From Candidatus Saccharimonadia bacterium (GTDB lineage: Bacteria > Patescibacteriota > Saccharimonadia > Saccharimonadales > Saccharimonadaceae), in assembly GCA_023257055.1 (NCBI GenBank), contig JALRDG010000076.1, positions 1 to 11,567 of the forward strand: a DNA stretch of 11,567 nucleotides, given 5' to 3'. The notes beneath the pieces are model-generated. The model was not told where the DNA came from and did not search any database. It was given only the letters and a program-made list of their open reading frames with translations. Position numbers and translations under genes: made by a program. Positions 4,489-11,131 of the stretch are shown here, piece by piece. How positions within the stretch are numbered: position 1 is the first letter of the stretch; each line of letters begins with the position of its first letter.

Positions 4489-7400
4489 TCAATCGCTGGC
4501 CAACAGGTCCTGCTCAAACGCGAGCATGCCTTTATATGACTGCTCGTACGAAGAAATGTCGGGTAAATCGAGCGACATAATCCTTTTCCATACAACAGCA
4601 ATGAGGCGTTTGAAGTCAGTAAGTTCATCATGCGTAAACTCCGCCTCCAGTACCGGGCACTCGCCCACCTTGTCGAGCTCCACAAACTGTAGGCAGCTTT
4701 TTGTTACGGTGTAGTAATTGTAATCTCGCGAGTTTTCAACTAGAAGTTGATAGAACATAAGCTGTTGGCGATATTTATGAAGCTTGATCTTTTCGTAATC
4801 GGTTTTACCTTTCCAGTTACTGCTTCCTTTGCCGGTTTTGTAATCGGTGATGGCTATTGTTTTGTCTGCTTTGTTTATATCAACGAGGTCAAGCGCTCCG
4901 CTAAGGCGAGCCTCTTCAATTACGACCTGTTGGCCGCTGAAGCTAAGTTCCACTTTCTGGCTGGGAGTAAAGCTATCGTAGTGTTGTGACAGGAAGGCCT
5001 GCAGCGTGTCGATACCTTTCTGGAGATAGTCATCGAAATCTGCTTTTGTGAGGCGCATGTCGCGGAGTAACGCTTCGTAGTCTTGCAGTATATCTTCGAT
5101 CGGTTTGCGTTCTTTGGTGGCGGCGAGGTGTGCGTGTGCTCGTTGTAGCGCGCCGTGAATCGCAGAGCCATAGGCTGCAGCCGGACTCATAGCCTGCGGA
5201 AAACGAAGTAGGTTATTTACTAGAAACGTTTGCGGACCACCGCGCGATACGTCAAGAAAGTTATTGAGATGCGTGACGCTGAGTTTGTAATTCTCTAGCG
5301 TCGATGCCAGTAGCTGCTGCATGTTGGCAGCCGGCAGTGTAAGGATGCGGTCGTACCATTGTATTTCAGCGGCTTCCTGTGAACTCTCTTCGGTGTGTGT
5401 ACGGGTGATTGCTTGCGGAGCAAGCGAGGTGCCAAGCAAAAAATTAGCAGCTAACGTATCCTTGCCGCTGTCGTCGTGCACGCTATAGCTCATAACAAGA
5501 CGACGTTTGGCGCGCGTCATGGCTACGAAGAAGAGTCGCATGCGCTCGTCGGGCGAATCGCCAGCTGGTGCGAGCTGTAGATTTTCTGGGTAGCCGATTA
5601 AACGACTGCGTGAACGAACTCGTTCGCCCCACATTGAATCAATCGAGCCGATGACGTATACAGTGTCATATTCCAAACCCTTTGATTTGTGCGCGGTCAT
5701 TAGGTTTACGCCGACTGTTTCACCGTCCGCATGGACGCGGATACTGGTAATCGCGCTACCAAGGTTTCGATGCAGATCTATAAATTCAATCAGCGTGGCG
5801 AGCTTTGGCGTTTCGAGCTGATGATACTCGCGTAGTTTGGCTCGAATCGTACGCAGAGCTTCTAGGAATACCAGATACTCGGCAGGATTTGTCGTGCGCT
5901 TGTCGTCACAGAAGAAATGCTCGTACAATGGCGACGCATAGGCTGCGGGTGCAGGTGGCTCGGCGAAAGCATCTTCTTCGTCGACTTCGTCTTCGGTAGT
6001 AATGGCGGCGTCGGTGTGTGGGCTGCCGATAATCGCATCGATCATTTGCTCAAGTGGCTCATGGTGACTACGGACCGAGAGTTCAATGAGCCAGTTCGCG
6101 TAGGCGGAAAACTCAGGCATAACAAGCATACGCTCTATCCACCCTACTCGTTCCTTATAGCTTGATAAGCTAAGTTTCCAAATGTCACTCGGAGAAAACC
6201 TCCAACAAGGGTGACTCATGAGCTCGGGCAGCAGGCTATTGGCAGTGTCGTGGTCGTTGTTGGCTAATGCGGTCAGTACTTTGGCGGCCTGTTCGAGCAC
6301 GATAATAGGCTCGATGTCGAGTACGTTGTCGCGGCGCTCATAGTTGACGTCTATTCCGGCCTTGGCAAAGTATGGCAAGAGTCCGGTGATTTCGTGGTGA
6401 CGGCGTGCGAGTACGGCAATATCACAGGGTCGTGTGCCCGCACTAATCTGCTGCGTAATGGAGTCCACGAGGTCGCGCCGCTCGTCATTAAGCGTGGAAT
6501 ATTCTCGTAGCTCTATTTCGGCGTCACTGCTGCTGCGATGGGCGGTCAGTTGCTTGTTGACGCCAGCAAGTAGTGTTTCAAGTCGACCGCCGCCTTGCGT
6601 AATCACTTGTCGTGAGGCTTCAAGGATTGGGCCGGCCGAACGATAGTTATCGACTAATGTAATCACCTCGACGTCGTTAAACATTTTTTGGTAGTTCATA
6701 ATGTTACTGACGTCGGCACCCTGGAAGCTATAGATGGCTTGATCGTCGTCCCCTACCGCGAGAATATTTGGCCGTCCTTCGTTTACTGGGTTGTCGGCCA
6801 GACTGTTTAAAATGCGCATTTGTGCCAAGTTGGTGTCTTGGAATTCATCGACCATAATATAGAGGTGCTTTTCCTGGAGGTTATAGCGTAGCTCCGGATA
6901 ATCTTCCATGGCATGGACAACCTTCATAATCATATCGTCGAAGTCATAAAATTCAGCTTCTTCCATCCGAGTTTGATAGGTGTCGTAGATGTGACTGATA
7001 GCCAACAGCTTAGCCTGCTGTTCACTGCTTTTAAAAATGAATTTTCCGGTGGCGTCCTTCTTAAGATAGGTGTTGCGCCAGGCGGTAATCGGTTTGGTTG
7101 AGTTGTCGCCGGTGGCATCTGTAACTGCCGCCATAAGGCTATCGGCCAGTGAGAGCGCGAGTGATGGGACTGATGGAAAAGGCATCGGTTCCTCGAGTTC
7201 ACGTAGTTCGTCAATTAAGGGGCGAAGTAACTCAGCCGTCCCTTTTGATAATCGCGGTGCGAATATTTCGGCAAACTGCGGTTCGACGGCGTCTATGACC
7301 TCGGCATTCTTAGCGAGAATAAGGCGAAGCTCTTCGCCAGTCAATCCATTCTTCTTTAGTTCACTAATGACTGATACTGCGTCGCGCATGTAGGTGTACT

Positions 7401-7827
7401 CGTCGTTCATCCGACTCGACAGTGGATTATCGTACGAAAGTTCATCAAAAATACCACGCAGGATTTCGTAGCTGCTGAGTTCGTCGGCTGGGCGAAAGTT
7501 TGCACCCTTGTAAAAGAATTCGCCGTTTTGGTTGATAATCTCCGTACCGAAGCTGTGGAACGTGTGGATTGCGACCTTAAAGGCGTCTTTGCCGATAATA
7601 CTTTTCAGACGTTCACGCATCGAGCTGGCGCCACTTTCGGTGAAGGTTAAGCAGAGAATATTCTCGGGTAGCGTGTCGGTTTTGCGAAGAATATTGGCGG
7701 CGCGCATGCTAAGGAGCTCCGTTTTGCCCGTTCCTGGTCCGGCAACGACAAGTACTGGGCCGTCTATTGTGTCGACAGCCTGTCGTTGTTTTTCGTTCAG
7801 TTTGTTGTAGCGAGTTTGAAAGTCCAT
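4489..7827 (-). CDS. UvrD/PcrA-type superfamily 1 helicase fused to a PD-(D/E)XK nuclease
   Basis: 1112 residues, much longer than UvrD/PcrA (about 720-750). All SF1 motifs are present: Q-motif LNEKQRQAV (10-18), Walker A AGPGTGKTE (29-37), Ia LTFTESGASS, Ib IHTFHSF, II VDEFQDT (326-332), III AVGDDDQAIYSFQGAD, IV DNYRS (393-397), V LMTAHKSKGLEYD (709-721) and VI RLFFVAMTRAKRR (764-776). A separate C-terminal domain (about 850-1112) has RecB-family nuclease signatures: H891 in GSAIHGAL, D980 in SGALDLVD, the D995-Y-K997-TG core, and QQLMFYQ (1021-1027). All catalytic residues look intact. The Fe-S cysteines seen in AddB-type nucleases are absent. It likely unwinds and resects DNA ends or repairs replication forks as a single-chain counterpart of RecB or AddA. 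It is 36 bases downstream of an unrecognised gene but has its own -10 box 8 bases before ATG 7827. Substrate polarity is expected to be 3'-5' by family. Confidence 0.93.
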   Translation of the reverse strand: MDFQTRYNKLNEKQRQAVDTIDGPVLVVAGPGTGKTELLSMRAANILRKTDTLPENILCLTFTESGASSMRERLKSIIGKDAFKVAIHTFHSFGTEIINQNGEFFYKGANFRPADELSSYEILRGIFDELSYDNPLSSRMNDEYTYMRDAVSVISELKKNGLTGEELRLILAKNAEVIDAVEPQFAEIFAPRLSKGTAELLRPLIDELRELEEPMPFPSVPSLALSLADSLMAAVTDATGDNSTKPITAWRNTYLKKDATGKFIFKSSEQQAKLLAISHIYDTYQTRMEEAEFYDFDDMIMKVVHAMEDYPELRYNLQEKHLYIMVDEFQDTNLAQMRILNSLADNPVNEGRPNILAVGDDDQAIYSFQGADVSNIMNYQKMFNDVEVITLVDNYRSAGPILEASRQVITQGGGRLETLLAGVNKQLTAHRSSSDAEIELREYSTLNDERRDLVDSITQQISAGTRPCDIAVLARRHHEITGLLPYFAKAGIDVNYERRDNVLDIEPIIVLEQAAKVLTALANNDHDTANSLLPELMSHPCWRFSPSDIWKLSLSSYKERVGWIERMLVMPEFSAYANWLIELSVRSHHEPLEQMIDAIIGSPHTDAAITTEDEVDEEDAFAEPPAPAAYASPLYEHFFCDDKRTTNPAEYLVFLEALRTIRAKLREYHQLETPKLATLIEFIDLHRNLGSAITSIRVHADGETVGVNLMTAHKSKGLEYDTVYVIGSIDSMWGERVRSRSRLIGYPENLQLAPAGDSPDERMRLFFVAMTRAKRRLVMSYSVHDDSGKDTLAANFLLGTSLAPQAITRTHTEESSQEAAEIQWYDRILTLPAANMQQLLASTLENYKLSVTHLNNFLDVSRGGPQTFLVNNLLRFPQAMSPAAAYGSAIHGALQRAHAHLAATKERKPIEDILQDYEALLRDMRLTKADFDDYLQKGIDTLQAFLSQHYDSFTPSQKVELSFSGQQVVIEEARLSGALDLVDINKADKTIAITDYKTGKGSSNWKGKTDYEKIKLHKYRQQLMFYQLLVENSRDYNYYTVTKSCLQFVELDKVGECPVLEAEFTHDELTDFKRLIAVVWKRIMSLDLPDISSYEQSYKGMLAFEQDLLASD

Positions 7828-7835
7828 TACTTTCC

Positions 7836-7841
7836 AGTATA
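7836..7841 (-). promoter_or_regulatory. -10 box (TATACT) of the helicase-nuclease gene
   Basis: TATACT ends 8 bases before ATG 7827, with no SD between. No recognisable -35. It fits a near-leaderless start. Read-through from the gene at 7864-8487 is also possible. Confidence 0.45.
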
Positions 7842-7863
7842 CGCCATTCCGGCGCGTGGCTGG

Positions 7864-8487
7864 CTAGTTCGAGGATTGAAGGATGTGTGCAAAACAGGCG
7901 CCAGCAAGGCGTGATTGCAACTGCGCGGCTGACTCGTGCTTTTTTATGCCCAGCTCGAGTACGACACTCGTAGTATTGAAGTGTGATTCTTCCCATTTTT
8001 CTTTCAAATCGGCAAACCTGACATCACTGTCGCGGCGGTCGTGCGTGTTTGTGAGAGTGTGCATTTCATCTTCGTTCATATTGGGCTGAAGAAGTGTATG
8101 GAATGCGCGCTCATCACTTGTTTTTTCGTCTATTAAGAGTTCCATGACGCGTTGTACTCCGAGCGTCGTGTCGTATGCGACCGGAGGTCGTATGGTGGTG
8201 GTGATAACTTCCATGCTCGCGAATCCATGCGTGAAGGCCTGATATTCTTTTTCGGTGTAGCGTGTCACCCGTGATTCAAAAGCGAACAGGTTTATTGCTT
8301 TGTCGGCGAGCGCGTGTATTGGGCGCTGATGTTTTTCTAGGTAGCGGCCTTGAGCTTCGACGCCCGGCTCGCCAGCGAGAAGAAACTTGAGCGCCTCGGT
8401 ATTGCCGTCGGTTAGGTCTACCTCGGGAAAGTCTGGCTGTTCCTGGAGCCAAATAAGTGATGGTTTGAAAGGATAAGCTTCTGGCAT
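7864..8487 (-). CDS. Hypothetical soluble protein, 207 residues
   Basis: Begins MPEAYPFKPSLIWLQEQPDF. I do not recognise a family. It is mixed alpha/beta and Glu/Asp-rich, with no transmembrane segment or signal peptide and a single Cys (198). The middle part (FAFESRVTRYTEKEYQAF, 68-85) and ITTTIRPPVAYDTTLG (95-110) look structured; about 119-165 is highly charged and rich in His/Asp/Arg (LTNTHDRRDSD). ATG 8487 is chosen because GAGG stands 8 bases upstream and a full -35/-10 promoter lies behind it; an in-frame extension to 8826 would run through the divergent gene and its promoter. It is head-to-head with the 162-residue gene at 8570 and 36 bases upstream of the helicase. Confidence 0.72.
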   Translation of the reverse strand: MPEAYPFKPSLIWLQEQPDFPEVDLTDGNTEALKFLLAGEPGVEAQGRYLEKHQRPIHALADKAINLFAFESRVTRYTEKEYQAFTHGFASMEVITTTIRPPVAYDTTLGVQRVMELLIDEKTSDERAFHTLLQPNMNEDEMHTLTNTHDRRDSDVRFADLKEKWEESHFNTTSVVLELGIKKHESAAQLQSRLAGACFAHILQSSN

Positions 8488-8518
8488 GGAGTACCTCACT
8501 TTAGGTTGTAGTGAACAG

Positions 8519-8547
8519 ACTATATCATTCGTTTCCAATTTCGGCAA
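8519..8547 (-). promoter_or_regulatory. Promoter of the 207-residue hypothetical gene
   Basis: On the minus strand TTGCCG (8547-8542), a spacer of exactly 17 bases and TATAGT (8524-8519), followed by a leader of about 25 bases with GTGAGGT as SD before ATG 8487. This is the most canonical -35/-10 pair in the window, and one of the few units with a leader and SD. Confidence 0.65.
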
Positions 8548-8560
8548 GTCGTTGTACAAT
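8532..8560 (+). promoter_or_regulatory. Promoter of the 162-residue hypothetical gene
   Basis: TACAAT (8555-8560) is 9 bases before ATG 8570. TTTCCA (8532-8537) is a 4-of-6 -35 at 17 bases. It interlocks with the minus-strand promoter at 8519-8547, so the two cannot easily be occupied by polymerase at once. Confidence 0.5.
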
Positions 8561-8569
8561 AGAAGACAA

Positions 8570-9058
8570 ATGATACCTGATATGTACGACGATTTTGCCT
8601 TAGAGCAAGTGGCCAAAGATAAATTTGGGTTTGTCTTGGAAGTAGACAAGATTATCGTCAATAAGGTAGAGGTAAGTCGGACAGCCGAGGCGACCGTATT
8701 TCTTACCAAAAAGAAACAGCTGCTCGTGTATATATCTGCGCAGTCACGTCTCGTACTGGGCGACATGCAAAAAATCGTGAGCCGCATGGGGCTTCGTGCC
8801 GAGCTATACTTGCCACCTAAAGGCATGCCAGAATATTTCGACGAAGTTGGGCGTGCGCACTTCCGTAATGTTTTTCCTGGCCGCAGCCATATTTCGGATG
8901 ATGATATTCGATTTTATCGAACACTCGCGCCGTATAATCCTGCACTCATTCTTATTTCAGAGGTGAAAAACGGCGAAATCTATAAATACGACAGCGATGC
9001 CCGCGGACAATGGCGCGTAGCAACAAAGTTCGCGTATCGCCGAATACGCACCAGCTAG
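8570..9058 (+). CDS. Hypothetical protein, 162 residues
   Basis: Begins MIPDMYDDFALEQVAKDKFG. Function not recognised; it may belong to a lineage-restricted family of Candidate Phyla Radiation bacteria, but that is only an impression. Seen: an alternating hydrophobic/charged N-terminal half with strand-like VLEVDKIIVNKVEV and FLTKKKQLLVYISAQSR, and a proline/aromatic block LYLPPKGMPEYFDEVGRAHF (about 86-105). The C-terminal half has DDIRFYRTLAPYNPALILIS and a basic YRRIR end. No Cys, signal or transmembrane segment. The start at 8570 lies 9 bases after a TACAAT box; an in-frame ATG at 8486 would lie upstream of that promoter and inside the divergent gene's start, so it is rejected. It ends 7 bases from the convergent methyltransferase gene. 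Confidence 0.75.
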   Translation: MIPDMYDDFALEQVAKDKFGFVLEVDKIIVNKVEVSRTAEATVFLTKKKQLLVYISAQSRLVLGDMQKIVSRMGLRAELYLPPKGMPEYFDEVGRAHFRNVFPGRSHISDDDIRFYRTLAPYNPALILISEVKNGEIYKYDSDARGQWRVATKFAYRRIRTS

Positions 9059-9065
9059 GTACTAA

Positions 9066-10370
9066 TTACTTTTTCAAATCTAAAACGACCAGATGTTCGA
9101 TGTGTGGCGTGCGTGGAAAGAAGTTATACCCACGGTGATGTAGAACGCCGTACTTTTCTGCCAGTTTGGCGACATCTCGGGCTTGCGTTACCGGATTGCA
9201 TGAGAGGTAGACGATTCGTTCAGGGGCGGCTTCTAATAACTTCTCGACAACGGCGTCGTGCAGGCCGGCACGCGGTGGATCGATAATGATCGTCGCATCG
9301 CTAGAGATATACTCCAGTGCATTCTCGCTGGCGGCTAGGACTGCGCGCGCGTTTTTGCGCCCGAGCTCGTCAATGTTTCGTTTCATTTCGCGAACGGCCG
9401 ATTCATTGATCTCTACGAGTGTGACGTCATCTCCACCTATCGTCAGGCCAATTGTACCAACCCCGCTATAGAGGTCGACTACTGGTTTGCCGGCAGGAAT
9501 AAATTCTTTCATATCGCGAAGCGCTTGTTCATATACTGGAAGATTGATCTGGAAAAAACCTTCGGTAGCATAGCGGAATGGTACGCCAAGAATGGTATCG
9601 GTAAGTGGCGGTACGCTATCTTCGGTAAGTACTTTCGTAATGACGCTGGCGGGTGATTTAGGATTTGAGTAGATTACTTCGCCACGCTCTAGTTTGGATC
9701 CAAGGATTTGCGCTAGTCGCTCGACATTAAAATCTTCTTCTTTGACGTATAGCTGCCACGATACTTCGCCGGCAGTGTTAGCGCGGATCATGAGCGTCTT
9801 CAGGTGTCGACCAAGAGTGTTCATTTGATTCAGTGCATCGAGCACTTCGTGGGCAACTTCATTGATAACTGGCATTGCCAGGCTCGTCTCCTTGACGATG
9901 ATCTTCCCGTGACTGCCGCGTCGGAAGAACGCCAAAGATACTTTCTCGGTTTCGGCGTCGAACCAGAAGCTGTATTCAATCTTATTGCGATACTCGAACT
10001 GTCGGCCATCGGAGTACATTTCTATGGTGTTCGGTAAGACAATGTCGTGCATTTCAAAAGCTTCTTCCACGAGTGCAGCCTTGTAGTGCTGTTCGCTTTC
10101 AAAGTCCATGATTTGCCATGGACTTGTCGAGAGGTAGCTATCTGGATCTTGGGGTGCAATGCGAGCTGGGCTTTTTTCGTGAATAGTCGTGGCGACACCC
10201 TCTGCGTATGACGATTTCTTTTTTGTCAGTTGCACATCGGCGGTTTCACCAGGAAGTGCATTCCATGCAAACATTTTTTGACCAGTAGGTAGAGTGGCAA
10301 GCGCTTGACCGCCGCCGATGATTTTTTCAAAGGTCGCGGTGACGACCGGTAGAGGTTTTTTCTGAGGCAT
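9066..10370 (-). CDS. rlmD: RNA m5U methyltransferase, RlmD/TrmA family, lacking Fe-S cysteines
   Basis: 434 residues, typical length. SAM-dependent methylation of C5 of uracil in RNA (23S rRNA by RlmD/RlmCD, tRNA by TrmA). An N-terminal TRAM-like domain spans about 5-63 (GGGQALATLP, ALPGETADVQLTKKK). The catalytic domain has GFFQ274IN, SAM motif I VVDLYSGVGTIGL (297-309), VEINESAV, IIIDPPRAGL (361-370), the nucleophile C391 in YLSCNP, and FPRTPHIE425H with the expected general-base Glu. In RlmD a 4Fe-4S cluster is held by a C-x5-C-x2-C cluster after the TRAM domain; here that stretch reads RIAPQDPDSYLSTSPWQ with no Cys, and C391 is the only cysteine in the protein. The TRAM domain favours an rRNA enzyme, but the exact target is uncertain. 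ATG 10370 is 7 bases after a TATACT box. Confidence 0.9.
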   Translation of the reverse strand: MPQKKPLPVVTATFEKIIGGGQALATLPTGQKMFAWNALPGETADVQLTKKKSSYAEGVATTIHEKSPARIAPQDPDSYLSTSPWQIMDFESEQHYKAALVEEAFEMHDIVLPNTIEMYSDGRQFEYRNKIEYSFWFDAETEKVSLAFFRRGSHGKIIVKETSLAMPVINEVAHEVLDALNQMNTLGRHLKTLMIRANTAGEVSWQLYVKEEDFNVERLAQILGSKLERGEVIYSNPKSPASVITKVLTEDSVPPLTDTILGVPFRYATEGFFQINLPVYEQALRDMKEFIPAGKPVVDLYSGVGTIGLTIGGDDVTLVEINESAVREMKRNIDELGRKNARAVLAASENALEYISSDATIIIDPPRAGLHDAVVEKLLEAAPERIVYLSCNPVTQARDVAKLAEKYGVLHHRGYNFFPRTPHIEHLVVLDLKK

Positions 10371-10377
10371 ACTCTTT

Positions 10378-10383
10378 AGTATA
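10378..10383 (-). promoter_or_regulatory. -10 box (TATACT) of the methyltransferase gene
   Basis: TATACT followed by AAAGAGT and ATG 10370, in the 25-base gap after the second pilin gene. No -35 match and no clear SD. The predicted transcript starts at or within a base or two of the ATG. Confidence 0.5.
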
Positions 10384-10395
10384 GCCTATATAGCT

Positions 10396-11025
10396 CTAAA
10401 GCGCGCAGCTAGCGTGTGAGCCGGTGTAGACAGTCTGCTTACGTCCATTTGAACCTGATTTCAGGATCCATTTTTTTAGACCTTCACTGTAATATCCAAC
10501 AACATACGCTCCTACTTCGTTCGGGTTGAGTGCTTGATGAATAATGCAGGCATTGCCATCAACGGTAGGCGTGGAATTTGTTGCCCCTGAACTGGTGGTG
10601 CGTACATTGATAGCACCTCCGTAATAAAAATAGCGCTGACTTGCCCCGGAGTATGTTGCACTACTGGCAAATGGTGTATTTGGTGCACTATTATTTGGAT
10701 CTGAAAAATTGTTAACTAACATGCCTGGAAGAATATTTTTTAAGGTGCTTTGAGTAATGGTGCCGTTAATGTACGTACCTCCGGTTGCAGTATTGTCTGT
10801 TACAAACCATGTTGCACAGTTGTTGCTGCAGCCAGGTGGATAGACGCCATTCGTTTCGAAATACTTCTCGAGTTCGTTTTGTAATATTGCAATATCTGAT
10901 TCACGCTTGCTGTCGCGAGTATCTTTTTGTACCTGCGAGGCTGCAACTGCCCCTAATGTAATGAGAATGCCAATAACAATAATGACTGCCGTGAGTTCCG
11001 TAATAGTAAAACCGCGCTGCTGCAT
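10396..11025 (-). CDS. Type IV pilin-like protein (second prepilin)
   Basis: 209 residues from ATG 11025. The leader MQQRG is cut after G5; the mature protein starts FTITELTAVIIVIGILITLG with Glu at mature position 5 (E10). The pilin helix continues to about residue 58 through a charged segment (KDTRDSKRESDIAILQNELEKY), then the NGVYPPG turn usual in pseudopilins and PilA-type proteins. The globular part is Ser/Thr/Asn-rich with Cys66, Cys70, Cys160 and Cys207, able to form two disulfides. An in-frame ATG 12 codons upstream (11061) would add an unusual 12-residue leader and would precede the promoter, so 11025 is preferred. It is divergent from the membrane protein gene. It shares leader and start geometry with the pilin at 2301-2831 but little sequence outside the N-terminal helix. 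Confidence 0.9.
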   Translation of the reverse strand: MQQRGFTITELTAVIIVIGILITLGAVAASQVQKDTRDSKRESDIAILQNELEKYFETNGVYPPGCSNNCATWFVTDNTATGGTYINGTITQSTLKNILPGMLVNNFSDPNNSAPNTPFASSATYSGASQRYFYYGGAINVRTTSSGATNSTPTVDGNACIIHQALNPNEVGAYVVGYYSEGLKKWILKSGSNGRKQTVYTGSHASCAL

Positions 11026-11031
11026 ACCGTA

Positions 11032-11060
11032 AGTATAAGCAATAACACACTGTTCGTCCA
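11032..11060 (-). promoter_or_regulatory. Promoter of the second pilin gene (leaderless type)
   Basis: TATACT (11037-11032) ends 6 bases before ATG 11025; TGGACG (11060-11055) is a 4-of-6 -35 at exactly 17 bases. Same geometry as the first pilin gene, and it decides the start codon. Confidence 0.55.
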
Positions 11061-11093
11061 TGGAAAAATGTTTGTGTATTTTTATGAATATAG

Positions 11094-11099
11094 TATAAT
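11094..11099 (+). promoter_or_regulatory. -10 box (TATAAT) of the membrane protein gene
   Basis: Perfect TATAAT, with a weak TTGTGT (11072-11077) 16 bases upstream. Predicted leader of about 26 bases ending in the purine-rich GAGAGAAAGAG before ATG 11132, i.e. an SD-containing leader unlike most genes here. Divergent from the second pilin promoter. Confidence 0.6.
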
Positions 11100-11131
11100 A
11101 ACTCTACCGTTCCTTGAGAGAAAGAGATGAC

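Noticed and set aside
3824..4491. Alternative genetic code with TGA read as Gly
   Set aside because: TGA stands at natural ends (helicase, 60-residue ORF overlapping dus) and does not interrupt any long conserved gene; Gly is encoded by GGN throughout.
8486..8569. 28-codon N-terminal extension of the 162-residue + strand gene
   Set aside because: It would start upstream of the TACAAT box and overlap the start of the divergent gene; no SD before 8486.
7864..8826. Longer 320-codon version of the 207-residue minus-strand gene
   Set aside because: The extra N-terminal 113 codons run antisense through the 162-residue gene and across both promoters; ATG 8487 has an SD and a -35/-10 pair.
11026..11061. 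12-residue upstream extension of the second pilin
   Set aside because: It lies across the TATACT/-35 pair and would give an atypical prepilin leader; the other pilin starts with MQQR.
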